Under the pieces are notes generated by a model. The model made no database searches and was not told the origin of the DNA. It saw only the letters and a list, made by a program, of their open reading frames with translations. From positions 6,680,001-6,744,000 of the forward strand of contig NZ_CP108568.1 in assembly GCF_036010485.1 (NCBI RefSeq): a stretch of DNA of 64,000 nt, read 5' to 3'. Within the stretch, counting starts at the first letter, position 1; the number at the start of each line of letters is the position of its first letter. The position numbers were made by a program, and so were the translations under genes. The DNA comes from Streptomyces sp. NBC_01198 (GTDB lineage Bacteria > Actinomycetota > Actinomycetes > Streptomycetales > Streptomycetaceae). Positions 15,824 to 25,142 of the stretch are shown one piece after another.

Positions 15824-16624
15824 TCAGCCGCGCCGCACCCAGTAGACGTCCGTGGTGTACGGCATCTCGATCGCCCCGCTGACCCGGGTCGCGTCGTGCG
15901 CGCCGAGCACCGCCTCGACCTCGGCGCGCACCCGGGCCTGCGCGTCCGGGTCGAGCACCGCGATGTGGCTGGACGACATCATCCGCTCCACCACGTCGGC
16001 CACCGTCGTCGAGTACGGGTTCGGCCAGTGCCGCTCCGACATCTCGCCCCAGCCCGCCGTCCGCGCCTCGAACGCCTTGCGCCAGCCGCCGCCCGGACCG
16101 GCGTCGCCCAGCGCCGAGGTCAGTGGCGGGCTCGGCAGGTCGCTCGGCGCCAGCCGGAAGTAGATGTCCTGGAAGTCCCGCACCCACGGCACCGAGGTGT
16201 CGTAGGTGTTCCACACCAGCGCCAGCGCGCCGGCCGGACGCAGCAGCCGCTCCACCTCCGCCAGCGCCGCCCCCTCCTCGAACCAGTGCCAGGACTGGGC
16301 GGCGACCACCGCGTCCGCACAACCGTCGGGCAGCCCGGTCGCCTCGGCGGTGCCCGCGGTCACCGCCACCCCGGGCAGCAGTTCCGCCAGCGTCTCGCGC
16401 ATCTCCGCGACCGGCTCCACCGCGAGCACCTCGGCGCCGGTCAGCGCCAGCAGCCGGGTGAACTTGCCGGTCCCCGCGCCGAGATCGACCACCGTACGGC
16501 CCGCCTCAAGCGGCAGCGCGTCGGCGAGCGCGGCGAGCGCGGCGAGCGGATAGGAGGGCCGGGAGCGCTCGTAGACCCCCGCGGCCCGCTGATAACCGAC
16601 TCCTGCTGCGTGGTGCACCGTCAC
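15824..16624 (-). CDS. Class I SAM-dependent methyltransferase
   Basis: This 266-residue methyltransferase belongs to the UbiE/type-11 group. The SAM-binding motif I is VVDLGAGTGKFTRLLALTGA with the acidic residue of motif II in VLAVEPVAEMRE. AVVAAQSWHWFEEGAALAEV is the motif found in actinobacterial relatives, and RPAGALALVWNTYD is the post-motif strand. GTG at 16624 or 16618 could serve as start; neither has a clear ribosome site. The methyl acceptor is unknown. The gene faces the metN remnant and stands alone. Confidence 0.85.
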   Translation of the reverse strand: MTVHHAAGVGYQRAAGVYERSRPSYPLAALAALADALPLEAGRTVVDLGAGTGKFTRLLALTGAEVLAVEPVAEMRETLAELLPGVAVTAGTAEATGLPDGCADAVVAAQSWHWFEEGAALAEVERLLRPAGALALVWNTYDTSVPWVRDFQDIYFRLAPSDLPSPPLTSALGDAGPGGGWRKAFEARTAGWGEMSERHWPNPYSTTVADVVERMMSSSHIAVLDPDAQARVRAEVEAVLGAHDATRVSGAIEMPYTTDVYWVRRG

Positions 16625-16811
16625 GCGGGCTGACGGTAGCAGGATCGGATGGCGTCCACGGATACCCGCCCTGACCGGCATCCGCCCTACTCTGGAAGGG
16701 CGTTCGCCGCTCGGTGCGCCCGCGGCCGCCCGCGGCGACCCTGCCCGGCGGATGCCGCGCGCGATGCTGCATGCTGTGCAATCCACCCATGCCCTGGTTA
16801 CGGAGCAGTGA

Positions 16812-17516
16812 ATGACCTCCACCTTTCCGGACATCTCACTCAGTACGGAGCGGCTGGTGCTGCGCCCGTACGACGAGGCCGACATCCCCGAGCTCGTGGA
16901 GATGATGAACGACGATCTGGTGACGGCGTGGACCGGTGTGCCGTATCCGTACACCGAGTCCTCCGCGCGGACGTTCGTGACCACCACGGGCCCGGCGGAA
17001 CGGCGCAGCGGCCGCGGCCTGGTGCTCGCGGTGACCGAACTGCTCACCCAGCGGCTGGTCGGCACCGTTCAACTGCAGAACACCGACTGGCGGATCCGCG
17101 GCACCGAGATCGGCTACCTGACCGCCTCCTGGGCGCGCGGCGAGGGATACGCCGGCGAATCGGTGCTCGCGGTGGTCCGCTGGCTGTTCGGCACCCAGGG
17201 CTTCGAACGCGTCGAGGTGCGCACCGCCGCGGACAACACCGCCTCGCAGCAGGTCGCGCAGAAGGTCGGCTGCATCAGCGAAGGCGTCCTGCGCAACGCC
17301 GGGATCATCCGCAGCCGCCCCGACGACGAACCGCAGGGCCGCTGGGCCGAGACCCGCACCGATCTGCTGGTGTGGAGTCTGCTCCCCGAGGACGTGGACG
17401 ACGCCGACGATCCCGACGACCCTGCGGCCCGTTCCGCCGTGGGTGACGGCTACGACACCGGATACGCCGCCTACCGCGACTACGCCGGCTACAGCGCGGC
17501 CGCCCACCGCCGTTGA
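16812..17516 (+). CDS. GNAT-family N-acetyltransferase, RimJ/RimL-like
   Basis: A 234-residue acetyltransferase of the ribosomal-protein-alanine type, starting with LSTERLVLRPYDEADIPEL. The acetyl-CoA site is in IGYLTASWARGEGYAGESVL, where the basic GRGxG loop appears as RGEGYAG. AADNTASQQVAQKVGCISEG is the matching motif B. The last 45 residues are an Asp- then Tyr/Ala-rich tail (DVDDADDPDDP, then AAYRDYAGYSAAA), probably disordered. GGAG lies shortly before the ATG. The substrate is unknown; proteins of this type acetylate N-termini, antibiotics or small metabolites. Confidence 0.86.
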   Translation: MTSTFPDISLSTERLVLRPYDEADIPELVEMMNDDLVTAWTGVPYPYTESSARTFVTTTGPAERRSGRGLVLAVTELLTQRLVGTVQLQNTDWRIRGTEIGYLTASWARGEGYAGESVLAVVRWLFGTQGFERVEVRTAADNTASQQVAQKVGCISEGVLRNAGIIRSRPDDEPQGRWAETRTDLLVWSLLPEDVDDADDPDDPAARSAVGDGYDTGYAAYRDYAGYSAAAHRR

Positions 17517-17681
17517 CCAGCGCCGAACGCCCCGCAACCGGGCGTTCGCACATACGCTCCGCACTCGGCACACCGTCGTACACGCTGCCGGGTTAGGGTT
17601 CTCACCCGGGCCTTCCCTCCGCCCCCGCCGCGAGGGCTCCACCGGGACCCCAGCGACCCACGGCATGGAGGGCAGACAACG

Positions 17682-18926
17682 ATGGCCGACCGGGTCACCG
17701 TGATCGGATGGGACGGCTCACCCCCGTCGGAAGCCGCCCGTGCCGCACTGGACGCCGCCACCCTCGTGGCAGGCACCCGGCAGCACCTGGCCCTGCCCTA
17801 CGTCCCCGCGCAGGCTGAGCACATCGTGCTCGGCAGCATCGACATCGCCGCCCGCCGCATCGCCGGGCACCGCGGCACCGCCGTCGTACTCGCCGACGGC
17901 GACCCCGGCTTCTTCGGCGTGGTCCGCGCCCTGCGCCACCCGGAACACGGCCTGGAGGTCGAGGTCATCCCCGGCGTCTCCGCCGTCGCCCGGGCCTTCG
18001 CCCGGGCCGGCATGCCCTGGGACGACGCCCGGGTGGTCGTCGCCACCAGCCGCACCCTGCGCCGCGCGGTCAACGTCTGCCGCTCCTACCCCAAGGTCGC
18101 GGTCCTCACCGCGCCCGGCGCGGGCCCCGCGGAAGTGGCGCTGCTGCTCACCGGGGTGCACCGCACCTTCGTCATCTGCGAGGCGCTCGGCACCGAGCAG
18201 GAGCAGATCACCATCCTGACCTCGGACAAGGTCGCCGACCACATATGGCGCGACCCCAACGTCGTGCTCGTCGTCGGCGGCACCTCGGCCATCCCCGGGA
18301 TCGCCGGCCTGGGCGCCGCCTCGCTGCCGTCGGTCGGCACCACCAGGCCGGACGGCGGCGGCTGGATCGCCGGCCGCGACCCCGGCTTCCCCGGACCCGT
18401 ACGCGGCTGGGCACTTCCCGCCGCCGACTACGGCGGCCACGTCCCGGCCGGGGTCCGCGCCGTCCAACTCGCCCGGCTCGGCCCGCGAACCGGTGACCTG
18501 CTGTGGGACATCGGCGCCGCCGACGGCGCGGTCTCGGTGGAGGCCGCGCGCTTCGGCGCCGCCGTCATCGCCGTCGACAGCAACGCCGACGCCTGCGACT
18601 GGATAGCCGCCACCGCCCGCCGCAGCGGCGTCCAACTCCAGGTCGTGCACGGCACCGCCCCGCAGGCACTGGAGGACCTGCCGGAACCCGACGTCGTCAG
18701 GATCGGCTGCGCGGACGCCGCCGTGGTCGCCGCCTGCGCCGCCCGCCGCCCCGAGCGGATCGTCGCCGCGGCGGCCACCAGGGACGGCGCGGAAGCGGTC
18801 GACAGGGCGCTCACCGAGGGCGGTTACACCGTCGAACGCATGTTGCTCCAGTCCGTCGCGCTGGACGCCGGGTGGGACGAGCGGGACCGCTCGTACGACT
18901 TCGTGCTGTGCGGCACCCGGCACTGA
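17682..18926 (+). CDS. cobL: Precorrin-6Y C5,15-methyltransferase (decarboxylating), CbiE-CbiT fusion
   Basis: CobL (414 residues) methylates precorrin-6Y (or its cobalt form) at C5 and C15 and decarboxylates it during corrin ring synthesis. The N-terminal half is a tetrapyrrole-methylase CbiE domain (VTVIGWDGSPP, VVLADGDPGFFGVVRALR, VEVIPGVSAVARAFARAG). The C-terminal half from about residue 240 is CbiT, with the SAM motif GDLLWDIGAADGAVSVEAAR. GGAGGG lies before the ATG. It precedes bluB-cobT and cobA/cysG, so the region is a small corrinoid gene group. Confidence 0.94.
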   Translation: MADRVTVIGWDGSPPSEAARAALDAATLVAGTRQHLALPYVPAQAEHIVLGSIDIAARRIAGHRGTAVVLADGDPGFFGVVRALRHPEHGLEVEVIPGVSAVARAFARAGMPWDDARVVVATSRTLRRAVNVCRSYPKVAVLTAPGAGPAEVALLLTGVHRTFVICEALGTEQEQITILTSDKVADHIWRDPNVVLVVGGTSAIPGIAGLGAASLPSVGTTRPDGGGWIAGRDPGFPGPVRGWALPAADYGGHVPAGVRAVQLARLGPRTGDLLWDIGAADGAVSVEAARFGAAVIAVDSNADACDWIAATARRSGVQLQVVHGTAPQALEDLPEPDVVRIGCADAAVVAACAARRPERIVAAAATRDGAEAVDRALTEGGYTVERMLLQSVALDAGWDERDRSYDFVLCGTRH

Positions 18927-19201
18927 CCTGTCCATGATCAAAGAGTCGCGCCCGGCGGTGTTCGCGCACGTCGGAGCGCCGTCGCGGCAGGCCGTGTGAG
19001 ATACGTCCCGAGGTGCGGACTTCGGCACGGCCGCCGGTGCCCCGGGGGGTAGGCTGACGGATCGTTGTGCCGTCGTCGTGCGTTGACGGGCCGTCGAAAC
19101 CTCCGGCGTCCCGCGGCCGACGTGCCGCATCCCATGCACGCTCGTTGGAGTCCGTGGGGGGTGGGTTGCGCGCGGTGCAGCGGCTGGAAGGAGCGAAACC
19201 G

Positions 19202-19222
19202 ATGGGCGAGGGGCACGCATGA
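19202..19222 (+). promoter_or_regulatory. Possible translation-coupling mini-ORF before bluB-cobT
   Basis: A GAAGGAG ribosome site (about 19188-19194) is followed by ATG at 19202 and a six-codon frame, MGEGHA, whose TGA overlaps the ATG of the fusion gene as ATGA. Initiation on the mini-ORF could feed ribosomes into the large gene. It may be fortuitous, because a second purine run (GAGGGG) also precedes the main ATG. Confidence 0.35.
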
Positions 19223-22200
19223 CGGACACCGGTCAGATCCCCGGCGAGGGGCTGCCGGAGAACGCGGTCGGTGACGCGGCTCCGCAGCCGCACACCGACG
19301 CACTCGGCGCACTGCAGGCCACCGCCCCCGGCTGGGGCACGGAGGCGCCCGCCGAACTCGGCGCCCCCGCCTACACCTACCTCGACCAGCCCGCCTCTCC
19401 CGACGCCGGGCTCGACGATGACGACGACGTGCTGCTCATGCCGGGCCCGCAGGGCACCTGGAGCGACCCGCAGCCGGTGCCGCCGCAGCCGTCCCCGGTG
19501 CCGGACGTGGCAGCGCCCGACTACGGCACCGTAGCTGACGCGCCGTCACCCGCCGCGCCCCGCCGCCCGCTGCACATGGGCCCGCCGGTCCACGACACGC
19601 CCAGCGGCGGCGTCTCCGTACGCTCCCTGGCCGACCGCGGCCCCGCCCAGGGCGGCGGTCCCGTCCCGCCGCCCGGCAGGCTCCAGGGGCCGCCGACCTC
19701 GGGTCCCGAATACCTCGACGTGCCGCAGGACGACCTTGCCGGCATCCCCGCCCAGCAGCCGGGCGAGCCCGCGGAACCGGCGACGCCGGCCCCGGGCAGC
19801 GCCTGGCCCGCCGCGCAGACCCCCTCCCAGCAGTCGCTGATCCCGCACGCCGACAGCGTGATGCCCGCGCAGTACGCGCCCGAGCCGATCCTGGCCTTCC
19901 CGCCGGCGCAGGCCGCGCCTCCGGCCGCTGAGCCGGTCGCGCCGGCGCCCGCGCCGCTGCCGCCGGAGTCCGCCGGCGACCCGGCCCCGCCGGCCCCGGC
20001 CGGCGAGCCCGCGGGCCCGCCGCTGCCCGGCGACGAGTTGCCGGCCGCCGAGCCGGTGCCTCCTGCCGTCGATACGGTCAGCCCTGCGTCCGGCGCCGAC
20101 CAGCCGGCCCACCCCGCCGTGCCGGCGGACACCTTCGCGCCGCCCGCGCCTGCGGTGGCGGTGGCGGAGTCCGGCCAGACCGCCGGCCCCCCCGCGTCTC
20201 AGGACCCGGCGGCGCCTGCCCTGTCGGGCCCCGCGGCCGCACTGGCTGGCGCCCTCCAGGCGGTGGCCCCGCCGCCGCCGATCGGCCTCGACCTGGCGAG
20301 CCCGCCGTCGGGACCGGCCTTCGGCGACCCGGCCGACCCGGTCGCCGCGGGCGACGACGCCTTCGTGTCCGCGACCGGTACCGCGAACCTCGCCGCGCTG
20401 GTGGCCGCCGCGGGCAACGACCACAGCCAGGGCGCCGGTTCGCCGTCGCCCCTGCCGAGCGTCCCCGCACCGAGCGTCCCTTCGCCGATCGTCCCCGAGA
20501 GTGCCGTCCCCGAGAGTGCCGTCCCCGAGACGCCTGCCGGGGAAGCGCTCGCCGTCGCCCCGACGCCGCCGGTGGCCGAACCCCCCGTCGAGAGCACCGT
20601 CGAGCCGCCCGCCGCGGTGCCCGCCGAGGTGCCCCTGCCGGCCGGCACGCCCGCCGAGGGCATCGCCGCCGCGCAGGCGCCGCCGACCGCGGTACCCAAC
20701 GGCCGTACGGTCAGGCGCGCAGCGCGCGCGCACGCGGCCGCACCGCCGCAGACCGAGGACGGCGGCACGCCCGCCGACACCGAGGCGGAAGCGGCAGCAG
20801 CGGACACCCCGCCGACCGGCCGCCGCGCGGCCCGCCGCGCAGAGGCCAGAGCAGCCGAGGCCGAGGTGTCGGAGCCCGCCGAGGCCTACGAGCCCGCCGT
20901 ACGCGACGCGGTGCACCGGGTCATCCGGGAGCGCCGTGACATCCGCAACGGCTTCCGCTCCGACCCGATCCCGCACGACGTGCTGCTGCGCGTCCTGGAG
21001 GCCGCGCACACCGCGCCCAGCGTCGGGCACTCGCAGCCGTGGGACTTCGTGGTGATCCGCTCGGAGAAGACCCGCGAGAAGATGCACGAGCTGGCGACGG
21101 CCCAGCGCGAGGCGTACGCGAAGTCCCTGCCGAAGGGCCGCGCCCGGCAGTTCCGCGAGCTCAAGATCGAGGCGATCCTCGACACCCCCGTGAACATCGT
21201 GGTGACCGCCGACCCGACCCGCGGCGGCCGGCACACCCTCGGGCGGCACACCCAGCCGCAGATGGTGCCGTACTCCTCGGCCCTCGCGGTGGAGAACCTG
21301 TGGCTGGCCGCCCGCGCGGAAGGACTCGGCGTCGGCTGGGTCAGCTTCTTCGACGAGCGCCAGATGGTCGCCGAACTCGGCCTGCCCGAGCACCTGGAGG
21401 TCGTGGCCTACCTCTGCGTCGGCTACGTCGACGAATTCCCGGAAGAGCCCGAGCTGATGCAGGCCGGCTGGTCCCAGCGCCGCCCGCTGTCCTGGGTCGT
21501 GCACGACGAGGAGTACGGCAACCGGGCACTGCCCGGCGAGGAGCCGCACGACCTGCTGGAGGAGACGCTGCGCGGCATCCGCCCGCTGGACGCCAAGGCG
21601 CTCGGCGAGGCGTGGGAACGCCAGAAGCGGATGACCAAGCCGGCCGGCGCGCTGGGCATGCTGGAGATCATCTCCGCGCAGCTCAGCGGGTTGTCGCGGC
21701 AGTGCCCGCCGCCCATTCCCGAACCCGCGGCGGTGGCGATCTTCGCCGGCGACCACGGGGTGCACGCCCAGGGCGTCACCGCGTGGCCGCAGGAGGTCAC
21801 CGCGCAGATGGTCGCCAACTTCCTCGGCGGCGGGGCGGTCTGCAACGCCTTCGCCAACCAGGTCGGCGCGGAGATCTGCGTGATCGACGTCGGCGTCGCC
21901 TCCGAACTGCCCAGCACCCCCGGGCTGTTGCCGCGCAAGGTACGGGCCGGAACCGCCGACTTCACCACGGGCCCCGCGATGACCCGCGAGGAGGCGCTGC
22001 GCGCCATCGACGTCGGCATCGAGACCGCCCGCGATCTGGTGGCCGCCGGCAACAAGGCGCTGCTCACCGGCGAGATGGGCATCGCCAACACCACGACGTC
22101 GGCCGCCCTGATCGCCGTCTACACCGGCGCCGACCCGGCGGAGGTCACCGGCCGCGGCACCGGCATCAACGACGAGATGCACGCCCGCAAGGTGGAGGTC

Positions 22201-22605
22201 GTCCGCCGCGCGCTCGACCTGCACCGGCCCGACCCGGCCGACCCGATCGCCGTCCTCACCGCGATCGGCGGCCTCGAACACGCCGCGATGGTCGGCCTGC
22301 TGCTCGGCGCGGCGGCCCTCCGCACGCCGGTGATCCTCGACGGCGTCAGCGCGGGTGCGGCGGCACTCGTCGCCCGCGCGATCGCCCCCGAGGTGCTGGC
22401 GGCCTGCATCGCCGGCCACCGCAGCGCCGAACCGGGCCACGTGGCCGCCCTCACCACCCTCGGCCTGCGCCCCCTGGTCGACCTCGACCTCCGCCTCGGC
22501 GAGGGCACGGGCGCACTACTGGCCCTCCCCCTGGTCCAAAGCGCCGCCCGCGTGATGCACGAGGTCGCCACCTTCGACGCGGCGGGCGTCACAGAAAAGG
22601 CCTAG
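19219..22605 (+). CDS. cobT: Fused 5,6-dimethylbenzimidazole synthase (BluB) - nicotinate-nucleotide:DMB phosphoribosyltransferase (CobT) with long disordered N-terminus
   Basis: This 1128-residue protein combines three parts. Residues 1 to about 550 are Pro/Ala/Glu-rich low complexity with internal repeats (for example VPESAVPESAVPE), predicted to be disordered. From about 555 to 770 is a flavin-dependent BluB-like domain (RVIRERRDIRNGF, HTAPSVGHSQPWDFVVIRS, VENLWLAARAEGLGVGWVSF), which makes the lower ligand DMB from FMNH2. From about 785 to the end is CobT, which attaches DMB to ribose phosphate (AIFAGDHGVHAQGVTAWPQE, EMGIANTTTSAALI); its catalytic glutamate is E1095 in LGEGTGA. The fusion would channel DMB between two successive steps of nucleotide-loop assembly. 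Confidence 0.93.
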   Translation: MTDTGQIPGEGLPENAVGDAAPQPHTDALGALQATAPGWGTEAPAELGAPAYTYLDQPASPDAGLDDDDDVLLMPGPQGTWSDPQPVPPQPSPVPDVAAPDYGTVADAPSPAAPRRPLHMGPPVHDTPSGGVSVRSLADRGPAQGGGPVPPPGRLQGPPTSGPEYLDVPQDDLAGIPAQQPGEPAEPATPAPGSAWPAAQTPSQQSLIPHADSVMPAQYAPEPILAFPPAQAAPPAAEPVAPAPAPLPPESAGDPAPPAPAGEPAGPPLPGDELPAAEPVPPAVDTVSPASGADQPAHPAVPADTFAPPAPAVAVAESGQTAGPPASQDPAAPALSGPAAALAGALQAVAPPPPIGLDLASPPSGPAFGDPADPVAAGDDAFVSATGTANLAALVAAAGNDHSQGAGSPSPLPSVPAPSVPSPIVPESAVPESAVPETPAGEALAVAPTPPVAEPPVESTVEPPAAVPAEVPLPAGTPAEGIAAAQAPPTAVPNGRTVRRAARAHAAAPPQTEDGGTPADTEAEAAAADTPPTGRRAARRAEARAAEAEVSEPAEAYEPAVRDAVHRVIRERRDIRNGFRSDPIPHDVLLRVLEAAHTAPSVGHSQPWDFVVIRSEKTREKMHELATAQREAYAKSLPKGRARQFRELKIEAILDTPVNIVVTADPTRGGRHTLGRHTQPQMVPYSSALAVENLWLAARAEGLGVGWVSFFDERQMVAELGLPEHLEVVAYLCVGYVDEFPEEPELMQAGWSQRRPLSWVVHDEEYGNRALPGEEPHDLLEETLRGIRPLDAKALGEAWERQKRMTKPAGALGMLEIISAQLSGLSRQCPPPIPEPAAVAIFAGDHGVHAQGVTAWPQEVTAQMVANFLGGGAVCNAFANQVGAEICVIDVGVASELPSTPGLLPRKVRAGTADFTTGPAMTREEALRAIDVGIETARDLVAAGNKALLTGEMGIANTTTSAALIAVYTGADPAEVTGRGTGINDEMHARKVEVVRRALDLHRPDPADPIAVLTAIGGLEHAAMVGLLLGAAALRTPVILDGVSAGAAALVARAIAPEVLAACIAGHRSAEPGHVAALTTLGLRPLVDLDLRLGEGTGALLALPLVQSAARVMHEVATFDAAGVTEKA

Positions 22606-22665
22606 CCCCTCACCGCTCACCGATTCGCAGCCCCCCGAGCCCCGGGGGAGAGGGTGAGCGTCCCA

Positions 22666-22935
22666 GGGGCGCGAGGAACCGCGCGCGCAACCACGACGGC
22701 GCGGCGGCCGACGGCCCACCGCAGGTGGCAGCCACCTGGGGGCGCGAGGAACGGCGCGCCAAGCTACGACGGCGCGGGAGGCGACGGCCTACCGCAGGTG
22801 GCAGCCACCCAGGGGCGCGGGGAACTGCGCGCTCAGCCACATCGGCGCGGGAGGCGACGGCCCACCGCAAGTGGCAGCCACCCAGGGGCGCGGGGAACGG
22901 CGCGACCAGCCACGACTGGGCCAGGGACGAGGCCA
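22666..22935 (+). repeat. Four tandem copies of a 71-75 bp GC-rich intergenic repeat
   Basis: Copies begin at 22666, 22737, 22810 and 22885 (periods 71, 73 and 75). Each starts with GGGGCGCGRGGAACYSCGCG and continues through an ACGACGGCGCGG-like stretch to CCACCGCAGGTGGCAGCCACC-like DNA with a small inverted repeat. The block fills most of the 450-base space between cobT and cobA and contains no credible gene. A related cluster lies at 35109-35397. Confidence 0.85.
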
Positions 22936-23055
22936 CAGCCACGCGGCAGCGAACCGGCGCCCGGGGGCGCACCCCGACCCCCGGGGGACCGGACCGGGCG
23001 GAACGTAGGATCAAGGCCGAGCAATCGGAAACCGTCGAGAGGGAGCCCGAGCCGG

Positions 23056-24303
23056 ATGGATCGGAAGGACGTCGACCCCCCCGCCTACCCCGTCGGCTTG
23101 CGCCTGCAAGGCCGCCAGGTCATGGTGATCGGCGGCGGCCAGGTCGCCCAGCGCCGCCTGCCCGCGCTGGTGGCCGCGGGCGCGGACATCATCGTGGTGT
23201 CGCCGGAGGCGACCGCGTCGGTCGAGGCGATGGCCGACGCCGGCGAGTTGCGCTGGGAGCGCCGGGCGTACCGCCCGGGCGACCTGGCCGAGGCGTGGTA
23301 CGTCCTGGTCGCGTCCACCGACCCGGCCGCGAACGCGGCGGCATCCGCCGAGGCGGAGCAGCGCCGCGTCTGGTGCGTCCGCAGCGACGACGCCGACGCG
23401 GCGACCGCGTGGACGCCGGCCACCGGCCGTACCGAGGGCGTGACGGTGGCCGTACTGACCGGCAGGGACCCGCGCCGCTCCGCCGCGGTGCGGGACGCGG
23501 TCGTCGAGGGGCTGCGGGACGGCAGCCTGGTGGCGCCGCAGCACCGGGCGCGTACGGCCGGCGTCGCGCTGGTCGGCGGCGGCCCCGGCGACCCGGACCT
23601 GATCACCGTCCGCGGCCGGCGCCTGCTCGCCGAGGCGGACGTGGTGATCGCCGACCGGCTCGGCCCGCGCGACCTGCTGGGCGAGCTCCCGCCGCACGTC
23701 GAGGTGATCGACGCGGCGAAGATCCCGTACGGCCGGGCGATGGCCCAGGAGGCCATCAACGCCGCGCTGATCGAGCACGCCAAGGCCGGCAAGGCCGTCG
23801 TGCGGCTCAAGGGCGGCGACCCGTACGTCTTCGGCCGCGGCATGGAGGAGGCGGAGGCGCTGGCCGCCGCGGGCATCGCGGTGACCGTCGTGCCGGGCAT
23901 CTCCAGCTCGATCAGCGTGCCGGGCGCGGCCGGCATCCCCGTCACGCACCGGGGGGTCGCCCATGAGTTCACCGTGGTCAGCGGCCATGTCGCGCCGGAC
24001 GACCCGCGTTCGCTGGTCGACTGGTCCGCGCTGGCCCGGATGCGCGGCACCCTCGTGCTGCTGATGGCCGTGGAGCGGATCGGCGCGATCGCGGAGACCC
24101 TGATCGCGGGCGGCCGCCAGGCCGGCACCCCGGTCGCGGTGGTCCAGGAGGGCACCACGGCCGCCCAGCGCCGGGTGGACGCCACCTTGGCGTCGGTGGC
24201 GCGCACGGTCACCGAGGAGGGCATGCGCCCGCCGGCCGTCATCGTCGTCGGCGACGTCGTGACCGTGGGCCGGCCGGGCGTGACCGGCCCCTACGGTGGC
24301 TGA
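23056..24303 (+). CDS. cobA: Uroporphyrinogen-III C-methyltransferase with siroheme-synthase-like NAD domain
   Basis: This 415-residue CysG-like protein makes precorrin-2 from uroporphyrinogen III. The N-terminal part (about 1-165) is a precorrin-2 dehydrogenase-like Rossmann domain (VMVIGGGQVAQRRLPALVAA). The C-terminal part from about 173 is SUMT (LVGGGPGDPDLITVRGRRLL, VVRLKGGDPYVFGRGMEE, VVPGISSSISVPGAAGIPVT). It may serve both siroheme and cobalamin synthesis. ATG at 23056 is chosen because the frame further upstream runs only through the tandem repeats. It ends in an 8-base overlap with the RNA methyltransferase gene. Confidence 0.93.
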   Translation: MDRKDVDPPAYPVGLRLQGRQVMVIGGGQVAQRRLPALVAAGADIIVVSPEATASVEAMADAGELRWERRAYRPGDLAEAWYVLVASTDPAANAAASAEAEQRRVWCVRSDDADAATAWTPATGRTEGVTVAVLTGRDPRRSAAVRDAVVEGLRDGSLVAPQHRARTAGVALVGGGPGDPDLITVRGRRLLAEADVVIADRLGPRDLLGELPPHVEVIDAAKIPYGRAMAQEAINAALIEHAKAGKAVVRLKGGDPYVFGRGMEEAEALAAAGIAVTVVPGISSSISVPGAAGIPVTHRGVAHEFTVVSGHVAPDDPRSLVDWSALARMRGTLVLLMAVERIGAIAETLIAGGRQAGTPVAVVQEGTTAAQRRVDATLASVARTVTEEGMRPPAVIVVGDVVTVGRPGVTGPYGG

Positions 24304-25123
24304 GCCGGTCGCCGTCGGCGACCCGGACGACCCGCGCCTGCGCGACTACACCGCGCTGACCGACGTGGAGCTGCGCCGCCGCCGCGAACCGGCCGAGGGC
24401 CTCTTCATCGCCGAGGGCCAGAAGGTCGTCAGGCGTGCCCTGCGGGCGGGTTACGCGATGCGCTCGCTGCTGCTCACCGAGAAGTGGGTGGACGCGCTGC
24501 GGGACGTGATCGACGAGGTGCCCGCACCGGTGTACGTCGTCACCGACGAGCTGGCCGAGCGCGTCACCGGCTACCACGTCCACCGTGGCGCGCTCGCCGC
24601 GATGCAGCGCAAGGCGCTGCCGGAAGCCGGCGACGTGCTGGCCGGCGCCCGCCGCGTGGTGATCATGGAGGCGGTCAACGACCACACCAACATCGGGGCG
24701 ATCTTCCGCAGCGCGGCCGCGCTCGGCATGGACGCCGTGCTGCTGTCGCCGGACTGCGCGGACCCGCTCTACCGCCGCTCGGTGAAGGTCTCGATGGGCG
24801 CGGTCTTCTCGGTGCCCTATGCCCGGCTCACCGCGTGGCCGCGCGACCTGTACGGGACGGTGAAGGAGGCCGGCTTCCAGCTGCTCGCGCTCACCCCGGC
24901 GGCCGGAGCGGTGCCGCTGCCGGACCTGGCCGTGCGGGAGATCCCGCGGCTGGCGCTGCTGTTGGGCGCCGAGGGCCCGGGCCTGAGCCCGCGGGCGCTC
25001 GCCGCCGCAGACACCCTGGTCCGCATCCCGATGTCGCACGACATCGACTCGCTGAACGTGGGCGCGGCGGCGGCGGTCGCCTTCTACTCGGTCGCCGCGG
25101 GAGGCGGCCCCGGCGGCGGGTGA
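24296..25123 (+). CDS. TrmH/SpoU-family RNA 2'-O-methyltransferase
   Basis: This 275-residue protein has an N-terminal RNA-binding substrate domain (about 1-100) and a C-terminal SPOUT knot domain. Motif 1 is NDHTNIGAIFRSAAALG; motif 2 is LLLGAEGPGLS; motif 3 is IPMSHDIDSLNVGAAAAVAF, where asparagine and serine form the active site. It probably methylates a ribose in rRNA or tRNA; the position cannot be inferred. The GTG start overlaps the cobA stop (GTGGCTGA), so the two are translationally coupled although their functions look unrelated. Confidence 0.9.
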   Translation: MAEPVAVGDPDDPRLRDYTALTDVELRRRREPAEGLFIAEGQKVVRRALRAGYAMRSLLLTEKWVDALRDVIDEVPAPVYVVTDELAERVTGYHVHRGALAAMQRKALPEAGDVLAGARRVVIMEAVNDHTNIGAIFRSAAALGMDAVLLSPDCADPLYRRSVKVSMGAVFSVPYARLTAWPRDLYGTVKEAGFQLLALTPAAGAVPLPDLAVREIPRLALLLGAEGPGLSPRALAAADTLVRIPMSHDIDSLNVGAAAAVAFYSVAAGGGPGGG

Positions 25124-25142
25124 GCCGACCCGGCGGAGGAGC

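Noticed and set aside
18927..19218. Cobalamin riboswitch before bluB-cobT
   Set aside because: No recognisable B12 box or the expected arrangement of helices was found by eye; a covariance-model search would decide.
19546..22440. A 964-codon minus-strand frame opposite bluB-cobT
   Set aside because: The translation is Arg/Gly/His-rich with no domain, as expected for antisense of a GC-biased gene.
22654..23055. cobA starting at the upstream GTG
   Set aside because: This would translate the tandem intergenic repeats; ATG 23056 begins the conserved domain.
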